A DNA stretch of 17,431 bases from an uncultured Alistipes sp. (GCA_900546005.1 URBJ01000044.1:1-17431); one strand, 5' to 3'; shown: positions 1 to 7,020, counted from the stretch's first letter. The notes: generated by a model not told the origin, from the letters alone. Translations and numbers: made by a program.

Positions 1-130
1 ACCCAATCTGGTTTAAAAAGACAAACTATTGATTACAAATTATTTATATCCAATTTTTCAATACGCATCACCTCCGAATTGCAGAAACGTTGCTGTCGTA
101 TACAAACCGGGTATTGGCCGAAACACCGCT

Positions 131-159
131 CAAATTTTTCACAAATCGTAAAAAATTTG
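131..159. promoter_or_regulatory. Candidate operator: perfect 9-bp inverted repeat upstream of the steroid-reductase operon
   Basis: CAAATTTTT (131-139) is matched by its exact reverse complement AAAAATTTG (151-159), with an 11-nt spacer. The arms contain almost no G or C and no T-tract fits a terminator, so a DNA-level site for a dimeric regulator is more likely than an RNA hairpin. It lies directly before a -7-like element and about 80 bp before the first gene of the operon. No regulator gene is visible in the window. AT-rich DNA produces such repeats by chance, so this is a candidate only. Confidence 0.35.
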
Positions 160-167
160 TACCTTAG
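160..167 (+). promoter_or_regulatory. Possible -7 promoter element of the steroid-reductase operon
   Basis: TACCTTAG differs by one base from the Bacteroidota -7 consensus TAnnTTTG. It abuts the 131-159 dyad, so a protein bound there would block it. No convincing TTTG -33 element is present about 20 nt upstream. If it is used, the leader would be about 70 nt. The rest of 1-241 is AT-rich and shows no gene. Confidence 0.3.
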
Positions 168-241
168 ATCCTGATTTTACCCCCGGCAAGGGATATTGGT
201 CTTGTAAATCTATTTGATAACTCTCATAACCACTTCCGATT

Positions 242-1012
242 ATGATCCAACCCGCTACATTCCGAATTTTTCTTTGGGTAATGCTGATCTGCGCCATCGT
301 CGTTTTCATCTCACTCTACTTCGTACGTGCCGGTTACGGCATGCTGCGCGATGGGAAGTGGGGCCCGCAGATCAACAACAAACTGGGCTGGGTCCTGATG
401 GAGGCCCCCGTTTTCATCGTTATGTGCGTGCTCTGCCTATGCTCCCCCCGGCGTGACGATGCGGTATGCCTTGTCTTTTTCGGACTCTTCCAACTCCACT
501 ACCTGAACCGCTCGTTCATCTACCCGTTCCTGCTCAAGGGACACAGCACCATGCCGATCGGAATTATCGTCATGGGCGTCGTATTCAACATCCTGAACGC
601 CTGCATGCAGGGCGGATGGATCTTCTACTTCGCTCCGGAAAACTACTATACGACCGCGTGGCTCACCTCTCCGCAGTTTATCATCGGAACCCTCGTCTTT
701 TTTACCGGAATGGCCATCAACATCCATTCGGACCACGTGATCCGCAACCTGCGGAAACCCGGCGATACGAAACATTATCTGCCGCAAAAGGGCATGTTCC
801 GTTACGTCACGTCGGCCAACTATTTCGGGGAGATCGTCGAGTGGACCGGATTCGCCATCCTTACATGGTCGGCCGCAGGTGCTGTGTTTGCGATTTGGAC
901 CTTTGCCAACCTCGTACCCCGTTCCGATGCTATCTATAAGCGTTACCATGAAATGTTTGCCGAAGAGCTGAAAGAAAAGCCCCGCAAAAGAATCATCCCT
1001 TTTATATACTAA
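242..1012 (+). CDS. Steroid 5-alpha-reductase family protein (SRD5A-type membrane NADPH-dependent enone reductase)
   Basis: A 256-aa polytopic membrane protein, the same length as human SRD5A enzymes (about 254-259 aa) and collinear with them. Visible family signatures are the acidic residue E54 (expected catalytic-site Glu), HYLNRSFIYP around Y87, GMAINIHSD at 156-164, the LRKPG stretch at 170-174, SANYFGEIVEW at 191-201, and the C-terminal RKRIIPFIY. As recalled from human SRD5A2, the NADPH-site residues N160, D164, R171, N193, E197, R227 and Y235 fall at the same numbers here. The family reduces the C4-C5 double bond of 3-oxo-delta4 steroids to the 5-alpha product with NADPH. Homologues in gut Bacteroidales have been linked to allo-bile-acid formation. 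It is the first gene of a five-gene operon with an enone reductase and two SDRs. The ATG at 242 gives a normal family N-terminus. The relatives enoyl-CoA reductase (TECR) and DUF1295 proteins fit less well because the SRD5A motifs are intact. The natural substrate is inferred. Confidence 0.9.
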   Translation: MIQPATFRIFLWVMLICAIVVFISLYFVRAGYGMLRDGKWGPQINNKLGWVLMEAPVFIVMCVLCLCSPRRDDAVCLVFFGLFQLHYLNRSFIYPFLLKGHSTMPIGIIVMGVVFNILNACMQGGWIFYFAPENYYTTAWLTSPQFIIGTLVFFTGMAINIHSDHVIRNLRKPGDTKHYLPQKGMFRYVTSANYFGEIVEWTGFAILTWSAAGAVFAIWTFANLVPRSDAIYKRYHEMFAEELKEKPRKRIIPFIY

Positions 1013-1074
1013 GCGCTTTTTCACCCTATATCAGATAGGATTAACCACACCACATATTAAGGAAAAAATATACT

Positions 1075-2298
1075 ATGAAAGAATCCTTGTTGTTTACTCC
1101 CTGTACGATCGGTCCGCTGACACTGAGAAACCGGACCATACGGGCTGCCGCTTTCGAAGGCATGGCAGCCGGTAACGCCCCGACCGATCTGCTCTATAAC
1201 TACCACCGTCAGGTCGCTGCGGGAGGTATCGGTATGACTACCCTCGCCTATGCATCGGTTACCCGCAGCGGACTCTCCTTTCCCCATCAGCTTTGGCTGC
1301 GGAAAGAGATCGTTCCGGGACTGAGACGCATCACCGATGCCATCCATGCCGAAGGCGCCGCCGCCAGCATACAGATCGGACACTGCGGAAACATGTCACA
1401 CAAAGCCATCTGCGGATGTACGCCGCTTTCGGCCTCAACAGGATTCAACCTCTATTCGCCTACCTTCGTCCGCGGCATGCGGCACGACGAAATCGTCGAC
1501 GTGGCCAAAGCTTTCGGACAGGCCGTTAACCTCGCTCGGGAAGCGGGTTTCGACGCCGTCGAGGTGCATGCCGGACACGGTTACCTGATCAGCCAGTTCC
1601 TCTCTCCCTATACCAACCACCGCAAGGACGAATACGGAGGGTCGCTCGAGAACCGGATGCGTTTCATGAAGATGTGTTTGGACGAAGTGATGACTGCTGC
1701 CGGAAACGACATGGCCGTACTGGTAAAGACCAACATGAGCGACGGATTCCGCGGAGGCCTCGAAACCGACGATTGCATTGAAGTAGCGCGGAATATCGAG
1801 CAGTGCGGCGTCCATGCACTGGTACTCAGCGGAGGCTTCGTCAGCAAGGCCCCGATGTATGTCATGCGTGGACGGATGCCGATCCGCTCGATGACCTACT
1901 ACATGAAACAGCTGTGGCTCAAGTGGGGTGTGCGCATGGCTGGACGCTGGATGATCCACGACGAACCCTTCCGAGAAGCCTACTTTTATGAAGATGCCCT
2001 GAAATTCCGCAAGGCCCTGAAACTTCCGCTGGTCTACGTGGGAGGGCTAGTCTCGCGGGAAAAGATCGACATGGTTCTCGACAGCGGATTCGAATGCGTC
2101 GCGATGGCCCGTGCTCTGATCAACGAGCCCGACTTCGTCAACCGGATGAAGAATGAAGGCGAGATGCGCTGCGGCTGCGACCACGTCAACTACTGCATCG
2201 CCCGGATGTATTCGATCGAAATGGCTTGCCACAAGCATATGCAAAACCTGCCGAACTGTATCCAGAAAGAGATCAAACGTGAATTAGAACGAAGATGA
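1075..2298 (+). CDS. Old yellow enzyme family NADH:flavin oxidoreductase (single-domain, FMN)
   Basis: A 407-aa TIM-barrel flavoenzyme. N-terminal PLTLRNR (14-20), QIGHCGN (100-106), the active-site stretch VHAGHGYL (164-171) with probable catalytic Y170, FLSPYTNHRKDEYGG (175-189), and the phosphate-binding YVGG (321-324) with AMARALINEPD (343-353) are all family hallmarks. The family reduces the C=C bond of enones, and related gut enzymes (BaiCD, BaiH, OsrB) act on unsaturated 3-oxo steroids. Unlike BaiCD or 2,4-dienoyl-CoA reductase it has no C-terminal FAD/NAD domain. It keeps a cysteine-rich tail (C366, C368, C374, C385, C395) whose spacing is not the usual iron-sulfur pattern. It follows the 5-alpha-reductase after 62 nt, and its stop overlaps the next start (ATGA). 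In this setting it may reduce delta1, delta4 or delta6 of a steroid, but regio- and stereochemistry cannot be read from sequence. Confidence 0.88.
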   Translation: MKESLLFTPCTIGPLTLRNRTIRAAAFEGMAAGNAPTDLLYNYHRQVAAGGIGMTTLAYASVTRSGLSFPHQLWLRKEIVPGLRRITDAIHAEGAAASIQIGHCGNMSHKAICGCTPLSASTGFNLYSPTFVRGMRHDEIVDVAKAFGQAVNLAREAGFDAVEVHAGHGYLISQFLSPYTNHRKDEYGGSLENRMRFMKMCLDEVMTAAGNDMAVLVKTNMSDGFRGGLETDDCIEVARNIEQCGVHALVLSGGFVSKAPMYVMRGRMPIRSMTYYMKQLWLKWGVRMAGRWMIHDEPFREAYFYEDALKFRKALKLPLVYVGGLVSREKIDMVLDSGFECVAMARALINEPDFVNRMKNEGEMRCGCDHVNYCIARMYSIEMACHKHMQNLPNCIQKEIKRELERR

Positions 2299-3107
2299 AC
2301 CGCAACGTCACAACTCCATCGCAGGGCTGGGCTCTGGTTACCGGGGCCAGCTCGGGAATAGGTCTGCAATATGCCCGTCAGCTGGCCGGGCGCGGCTATG
2401 CGCTGGTCATCGTCAGCAACGAAGCGGAGCGTATCGTCGAGGTCGGAGAGGAGCTGCAGAAAGAGTATAACGTTAAAGTCATCGCGCTATACCGCGATCT
2501 CTCTCTTCCCGATGCCGCCCGCGAATTGTTCACCTATTGCGAAGAGAACCACCTCGCGATCGAGGTTCTGATCAACAACGCCGGGGTCTTCTTCTTCAAC
2601 GACGTTGTGGAGGTCGAAACCCGCCGGATCGAATTGATGCTCGACCTGCATGTCCGGACCGTAACCCTGATGTGCCACTACTTCGGCGGCGCAATGAAAA
2701 AACGAGGCAAAGGATACATTCTGAACATGTCGTCGATGTCGGCATGGATGCCTTTCCCGGGGATTACTATCTATGCCGCCAGCAAAAGCTATCTGCATCA
2801 GTTTTCCGTAGCCCTCCGCGACGAGCTCTTCGATTCGGGCGTTTCGGTTACGGTGGTCTGCCCGGGAGCCGTCGCCACGGACCTCTACAACCTGAGCGAC
2901 CGGTACAAACGGTTAGCCATCCGGCTCGGGATCATGATGCGCCCCGAAACACTCGCCCGCAAAGCGCTCAGAGCGATGTTTGCCCGACGTAGACGGATCA
3001 TCCCCGGAGCCCTCAACCACCTCTTCATCCCGTTGATGCAGCTGCTTCCTTCGTCTCTCGTGCGGCTAATCAAACGCAAATCCAAACTCTACCGATATGG
3101 AAAGTAG
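2295..3107 (+). CDS. Classical short-chain dehydrogenase/reductase (hydroxysteroid-dehydrogenase-like)
   Basis: A 270-aa SDR with cofactor motif TGASSGIG (16-23), NNAG (94-97), catalytic S147 within NMSSMS, and Y160-x3-K164 (YAASK), so the catalytic tetrad is complete. The C-terminal third is basic and hydrophobic (from about 227), as in the DltE-like and 17-beta-HSD12-like group, and may lie against the membrane. It overlaps the upstream flavin oxidoreductase by 4 nt and the downstream SDR by 11 nt, so all three are very probably translationally coupled. Interconversion of a steroid hydroxyl and ketone (for example at C3 or C17) is inferred from its neighbours. On sequence alone it is a general NAD(P)-dependent alcohol dehydrogenase or ketoreductase. 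Confidence 0.88.
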   Translation: MNRNVTTPSQGWALVTGASSGIGLQYARQLAGRGYALVIVSNEAERIVEVGEELQKEYNVKVIALYRDLSLPDAARELFTYCEENHLAIEVLINNAGVFFFNDVVEVETRRIELMLDLHVRTVTLMCHYFGGAMKKRGKGYILNMSSMSAWMPFPGITIYAASKSYLHQFSVALRDELFDSGVSVTVVCPGAVATDLYNLSDRYKRLAIRLGIMMRPETLARKALRAMFARRRRIIPGALNHLFIPLMQLLPSSLVRLIKRKSKLYRYGK

Positions 3108-3954
3108 ACCGCTATATATTGTCACGGGAGCGAGCGGCGGGATGGGGCAAGTCCTCACAACCGAACTGCTACGCCGGGGGTACCGTACGGTCATGGCCTG
3201 CCGCGACCTGAAAAAGTCGGAACCCATCCGGCAACGTATCCTGCAACGCTGCTCGGTCTCCGAGCTCGAACTGTTGCCCCTCGACCTCGCCTCGCTGGAT
3301 TCCATCCGACAATTCGCCGAACGGCTGAAACAGCGGAACGAAACGATCGGTGTATTGATCAACAACGCCGGGTCGATGAACGGTTCGTTTCGGCTCTCGC
3401 AAGACGGTTACGAAATGACCACGGCCGTCAACTACATCGGAACCGCAGCCCTGACCCTCTCGCTGCTTCCGTTGATGCACTCCGGCAGCCGCATCATCAA
3501 TACACTCTCCTGCACCTACCGCATCGGAAAGGTCGGTCCGGGCTGGACGGAGATCGATCGCGAACACTTTGCACGATTCAAATGCTACGGCAATTCAAAA
3601 CTCGCCCTTTTGCTCTTTTCGCTCGAATTGGAACGAACTTTGCGCAGTCGGGGTATCGAGGTATTTGCAGCCGATCCGGGCGTCGTCGATACGGGGATGA
3701 TCACCATGCACCGGTGGTTCGATCCGATCACCGACCTGCTTTTCCGTCCCCTGATCAAGAGTCCGGAAAAGGGAGCCGCCACGGCCTTGAAACTCGCGAC
3801 CGAAAAGGCCTTGCCGAACGACACATCAAACCTGTACTGGATGGGCGAAAAACCGAAAAAAATCTCGGATCACGTGTTGAACCATCCATACCGTACCGAG
3901 ATCGGGAAAGAGCTGCTGCGTCTGACAGGTCTGCAAATGCCTGCTGAACAATAA
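3097..3954 (+). CDS. Short-chain dehydrogenase/reductase (retinol-dehydrogenase/protochlorophyllide-reductase-like)
   Basis: A 285-aa SDR with TGASGGMG (10-17), NNAG (89-92), S138 in the LSC stretch, and Y164-x3-K168 (YGNSK). R36 in ACRDLKK after the second beta strand suggests NADP(H) preference. The insert between the catalytic Ser and Tyr, and the PGVVDTGM loop (194-201), are typical of the RDH/WWOX-like group, which acts on lipophilic alcohols such as retinol and sterols. Its start lies inside the end of the previous SDR gene (11-nt overlap), and the channel gene follows 31 nt after its stop. The two SDRs are of different subfamilies and are probably not a recent duplication. They may work on different positions of one substrate or in opposite directions; this is inference. 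Confidence 0.87.
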   Translation: MESRPLYIVTGASGGMGQVLTTELLRRGYRTVMACRDLKKSEPIRQRILQRCSVSELELLPLDLASLDSIRQFAERLKQRNETIGVLINNAGSMNGSFRLSQDGYEMTTAVNYIGTAALTLSLLPLMHSGSRIINTLSCTYRIGKVGPGWTEIDREHFARFKCYGNSKLALLLFSLELERTLRSRGIEVFAADPGVVDTGMITMHRWFDPITDLLFRPLIKSPEKGAATALKLATEKALPNDTSNLYWMGEKPKKISDHVLNHPYRTEIGKELLRLTGLQMPAEQ

Positions 3955-3985
3955 ACTAAAAACATTTATTAAAATCATACGAACC

Positions 3986-4900
3986 ATGTTATCACTTTAT
4001 ACTTTAGTCGCTTCGTCTCAAGCCGTTGCCGATACGCTTCACAAAGAGATTCTGGCACAAAAAATCCAAACCCTCTCACAAATGTCTACGGAAGAACTGA
4101 CCAGCATGGTGATCAAATGGGTACTCAATCTGTCGGCACGCGTTCTGATCGCTCTGGCTATCTTCTTCATTGGTCGCTGGATTATCCGTTATCTGAGAAA
4201 ACTTTTGCGTCGCATGATGGAGCGACGAGCGGTCGAGGCCTCACTCAAAAGCTTTCTGCTGAATCTGGTCAGCATCACGCTCACCCTGTTCCTGATTATC
4301 GTGATCATCGGCATTTTGGGTATCGACACCACCTCATTCGTAGCCATCTTCGCTTCAGCCGGTTTAGCCATCGGTATGGCTCTGAGCGGTACGTTGCAAA
4401 ACTTTGCCGGCGGGGTGATGATTCTTATCTTCAAGCCGTTCCGCGTAGGGGACTTTATCGAGGCACAAGGCCAGACCGGAACCGTCAAAGAGATCCAGCT
4501 CTTCAACACCGTAATCAATACCACCGACAACAAGACGATCATGATCCCCAACGGCGGCATCTCCACCGGAATCATAAACAACTACTCGAAAGAGAGTATA
4601 CGACGCGTCGAGTGGACTTTCGGTATCGGATATGGAGATGACTACGATCTGGCCAAGGCGACGATCGCCTCGATGCTCGACCAAGATGCTCGTGTACTGA
4701 AAGATCCAGCCTATTTTATCGCCGTATCGAGTCTCGGCGACAGTTCGGTAAACATCGTCGTCCGGGCTTGGACCAGTACGGGAGACTTCTGGAGTGTCTT
4801 TTTCGACATGAACGAAAAAGTTTATAAACAGTTTCCCATTGTCGGATTGAATATTCCCTACCCCCAAATGGATGTGCACCTTCATCAAGAGGGTCATTGA
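3986..4900 (+). CDS. MscS-family mechanosensitive ion channel
   Basis: A 304-aa small MscS-type protein. Hydrophobic helices lie at about 43-63, 88-111 and 115-145. The last is the pore helix, rich in Gly and Ala (ASAGLAIGMALSG, 123-135), followed by NFAGGVMIL. The diagnostic KPFRVGDFIE (150-159), the beta-domain stretch with TIMIPNG (184-190), and IPYPQMDVH (290-298) near the C-terminus are all present. Such channels gate on membrane tension and protect against osmotic downshock. It follows the second SDR by 31 nt and precedes a hairpin terminator, so it is probably the last operon gene. A link to steroid chemistry is not shown by the sequence and may be incidental. An independent promoter in the AT-rich 31-nt gap cannot be excluded. 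Confidence 0.93.
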   Translation: MLSLYTLVASSQAVADTLHKEILAQKIQTLSQMSTEELTSMVIKWVLNLSARVLIALAIFFIGRWIIRYLRKLLRRMMERRAVEASLKSFLLNLVSITLTLFLIIVIIGILGIDTTSFVAIFASAGLAIGMALSGTLQNFAGGVMILIFKPFRVGDFIEAQGQTGTVKEIQLFNTVINTTDNKTIMIPNGGISTGIINNYSKESIRRVEWTFGIGYGDDYDLAKATIASMLDQDARVLKDPAYFIAVSSLGDSSVNIVVRAWTSTGDFWSVFFDMNEKVYKQFPIVGLNIPYPQMDVHLHQEGH

Positions 4901-4945
4901 TCCGGTCAACAACGATCGCATACAAATACTCGAATTGAATATACG

Positions 4946-4984
4946 AGGGGATGACTTAAAGAGTTCGTCCCCTTGTCGTTTTGT
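4946..4984 (+). terminator. Rho-independent terminator after the MscS gene
   Basis: AGGGGATGA (4946-4954) pairs with TCGTCCCCT (4965-4973) through nine base pairs, including one G-U, around a 10-nt loop. A T-rich run with interruptions follows. It lies 45 nt after the stop codon and on the other strand lacks a T-tract, so it should end the + strand operon. Confidence 0.7.
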
Positions 4985-5180
4985 CTCCGGTGGTTTCCTG
5001 ACCCGGTTCCTATCTCTGTTTTTTTTCAAATACCCCGTCTAAACCACCCTTGCAACCAAGTTTCGTACAACCTTTTCATGACTTCGGTATCAAAAATATC
5101 AACCAGTACCAGTAGAATAATGATAAAAACAGAGAGGTGCAAGGACATCTGTTCCCCCCTCCGGCTTCTCGTTCCACAAC
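4985..5180. other. Intergenic stretch between convergent operons, no gene seen
   Basis: This is the middle of a 392-bp gap between the MscS gene and trpB2, which converge. Apart from the two terminators at its edges it holds no convincing reading frame, RNA gene or repeat. The short frames here begin or run through the terminator hairpins and have no family signature. Confidence 0.5.
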
Positions 5181-5241
5181 AAAAAACACGCGAGGCAGAG
5201 CATTCTCGGAGTTCGTTCTCCGTTCTGCCCTGCCCCGCGTT
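5181..5241 (-). terminator. Rho-independent terminator after trpB2
   Basis: Read on the minus strand, a long imperfect hairpin (arms 5241-5188) has the GC-rich segments CGCG, GGCAG and CGGAG paired with their complements, a 6-nt TTCG-containing tip and two internal mismatches. Six T residues (plus-strand AAAAAA at 5181-5186) follow. It lies about 50 nt beyond the trpB2 stop, as expected for the end of that transcript. Confidence 0.75.
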
Positions 5242-5292
5242 AAGGAATGTTTCGTTTCGACGCCTTTTCCTTATCTCTTGGCTGTAATGCTT

Positions 5293-6663
5293 CTACTTAA
5301 ACATATCGTCAAGCTCTTTGATGTTCTGGTTGATCTCTTCGTCACTGAGCGAATAGTTCACCAAATCACCCGCCAAGAACTTATCGTATGATGCCATATC
5401 GATCAATCCATGTCCGGAGAGATTGAACAGGATCACCTTCTCCTCTCCACTCTCCTTACACTTGTTCGCTTCGCGGATCGTTGCGGCGATCGCATGACAC
5501 GATTCGGGTGCGGGAATGATTCCTTCGGTCTGTGCAAACAGACATCCGGCCTGGAAGCTCTCCAACTGCGGAATATCGACCGCTTCCATCATCTTGTCCT
5601 TCAACAGTTGGGAGACAATCGTTCCGGCGCCGTGATACCGCAAACCACCGGCATGAATGTTGGCCGGAGCAAAATTGTGCCCCAGAGTGAACATCGGCAA
5701 CAGCGGCGTATATCCCGCTTCATCACCAAAATCGTAACGGAAAACGCCACGCGTCAGTTTCGGGCACGAATCGGGTTCGGCTGCCAGAAAACGGGTCTTC
5801 TTCCCTGATTTCAGATTATGACGCATGAACGGGAACGAAATTCCACCGAAATTCGATCCACCGCCGAAGCAACCGATAATCAGATCGGGATACTCTCCGG
5901 TCATGGCCATCTGCTTTTCAGCCTCCAGACCGATAATCGTCTGGTGCAGGGTCACGTGATTCAACACCGAACCGAGCGTATACCGGCAATTCGGCGTACT
6001 CATGGCCAACTCGATAGCCTCGGAGATCGCTGTTCCAAGCGATCCCTGATGGTTGGGATGTTCAGTCAGTATCTTCCGGCCCGCCTTGGTCGACATGGAA
6101 GGCGATGCCGTTACCTGAGCTCCGAAGGTCTGCATGATCGAACGACGGTAGGGTTTCTGCTCATAGCTGATCTTAACCATATATACGGCCAGCTCCAGTC
6201 CGAATGCTTTGGCCGCATAGGCGAGAGCCGCGCCCCACTGTCCGGCACCGGTTTCGGTCGTAATGTTCGTGATCCCCTCCTGTTTACAGAAATAGGCTTG
6301 TGCCAGTGCCGAATTCAACTTATGCGAACCGACCGGACTGACACTCTCGTTCTTGAAATAGATATGTGCCGGAGTCCCGAGGGCCTTTTCCAGATCGTAT
6401 GCACGGACAAGAGGGGTACACCGGTAATTCTTATATTGTTCCCGAACCGGTTCGGGGATATCGATCCACGCATCCGTCTGGTTCATCTCCTGCTGTGCCA
6501 GCGCTTTGGCAAAAATCGGATACAGATCCGACGCCTGAAGCGGCTGACGTGTTTTCGGGTTTAACGGCAACAGCGGCTTGTTCGGCATATCGGCCACAAT
6601 GTTATACCACTGAGTCGGAATTTCACTCTCCGGAAGAATAAATCGTTTGGTTTTCGTACTCAT
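5293..6663 (-). CDS. trpB2: Tryptophan synthase beta chain, TrpB2 type
   Basis: A 456-aa PLP enzyme of fold type II. The PLP lysine is K115 in VGSHKLNSA, the catalytic glutamate is probably E137 in TETGAGQWG, and the phosphate cup is GGGSN at 267-271. The length (about 450 aa rather than about 400) and the extended N-terminus with FILPESEIPTQWYN mark the TrpB2/TrpB-like subgroup. It condenses indole with L-serine to give L-tryptophan, either with an alpha subunit or in indole salvage. No trpA or other trp genes are nearby, so a stand-alone or salvage role is plausible. The gene is monocistronic, with its own promoter (about 6993-7020), a long purine-rich leader, a terminator hairpin before the start codon, and a terminator after the stop. 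Confidence 0.95.
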   Translation of the reverse strand: MSTKTKRFILPESEIPTQWYNIVADMPNKPLLPLNPKTRQPLQASDLYPIFAKALAQQEMNQTDAWIDIPEPVREQYKNYRCTPLVRAYDLEKALGTPAHIYFKNESVSPVGSHKLNSALAQAYFCKQEGITNITTETGAGQWGAALAYAAKAFGLELAVYMVKISYEQKPYRRSIMQTFGAQVTASPSMSTKAGRKILTEHPNHQGSLGTAISEAIELAMSTPNCRYTLGSVLNHVTLHQTIIGLEAEKQMAMTGEYPDLIIGCFGGGSNFGGISFPFMRHNLKSGKKTRFLAAEPDSCPKLTRGVFRYDFGDEAGYTPLLPMFTLGHNFAPANIHAGGLRYHGAGTIVSQLLKDKMMEAVDIPQLESFQAGCLFAQTEGIIPAPESCHAIAATIREANKCKESGEEKVILFNLSGHGLIDMASYDKFLAGDLVNYSLSDEEINQNIKELDDMFK

Positions 6664-6713
6664 TTTACAATCCTATTTATATATATTCGTGTATTCTGTC
6701 GTTCCTTTTCAAT

Positions 6714-6740
6714 AAAAAAAGCCGTCGGATAGCCGACAGC
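6714..6740 (-). terminator. Leader terminator (probable transcription attenuator) of trpB2
   Basis: On the minus strand GCTGTCGG (6740-6733) pairs with CCGACGGC (6728-6721) through eight pairs (one G-U) around the loop CTAT. Seven T residues follow (plus-strand AAAAAAA at 6714-6720). It points towards trpB2 and ends about 50 nt before the start codon, while the promoter lies about 250 nt upstream. A terminator inside a leader implies conditional read-through. A second small perfect hairpin (TTAGTC-GAA-GACTAA, 6770-6756) precedes it. An alternative GATAG/CTATC pairing (6745-6741 with 6732-6728) would place the terminator's left arm in a loop. Confidence 0.75.
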
Positions 6741-6775
6741 CTATCATGCAATTCGTTAGTCTTCGACTAAATATC

Positions 6776-6936
6776 TCCTTCTTTCCTCATCTCCTCTTCC
6801 CCCCTCACTCTTCCTTTCCTCTCTCTTTTCTTCCCTTGTCTGTCCGTGAGGCCAACTCCCTTTCTCCTCACCCCTTCTCTCTTCCTCTCACCTCCTCTTT
6901 CCCCACTTTCTCTTTCCTCCCTCTCTCATCATACGA
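6776..6936. repeat. 160-bp low-complexity polypyrimidine/polypurine tract in the trpB2 leader
   Basis: The plus strand is almost all C and T. The trpB2 transcript would therefore be almost all G and A here, with about 19 non-overlapping GAG triplets. It lies between the trpB2 promoter and the leader terminator. The tract is not a perfect repeat; short units such as GAGAG, GGAAAG and GAGGAG recur irregularly, and a mixed-sequence stretch interrupts it around 6836-6856. It may keep the leader unstructured, bind a protein or form unusual DNA structure. A plus-strand frame of 108 codons runs through it but looks like a by-product of the composition. Confidence 0.7.
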
Positions 6937-6992
6937 TCCACCTCCATCCGCATCGTTCGGAAATCTCATTTGTACCGAATCGTATATCTCTG

Positions 6993-7020
6993 CAAATGTA
7001 GATATTTTTTGTGGAAGCAA
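6993..7020 (-). promoter_or_regulatory. Promoter of trpB2 (Bacteroidota type)
   Basis: On the minus strand TACATTTG (7000-6993) matches TAnnTTTG exactly, and TTG (7020-7018) lies 17 nt upstream as a possible -33 element, slightly closer than usual. Transcription would start near 6986, giving a leader of about 320 nt that includes the purine tract and attenuator. It is arranged back to back with the esterase promoter. Confidence 0.55.

Noticed and set aside
437..1024. 195-codon minus-strand frame opposite the 5-alpha-reductase
   Set aside because: It is a shadow of a gene whose family residues are intact along its full length.
1025..1039. Small CCTAT/ATAGG inverted repeat between the 5-alpha-reductase and the flavin oxidoreductase
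   Set aside because: Only five AT-rich pairs and no T-tract after it. It is too weak for a terminator and likely chance in a 62-nt operon gap.
4364..5029. 221-codon minus-strand frame opposite the MscS gene
   Set aside because: It overlaps a clear MscS coding region and runs through the downstream terminator. No motif supports it.
5818..6564. 248-codon plus-strand frame opposite trpB2
   Set aside because: It is antisense to a gene with complete catalytic motifs. Its product is rich in Arg, His and Gly with no recognisable domain, as expected of a shadow frame.
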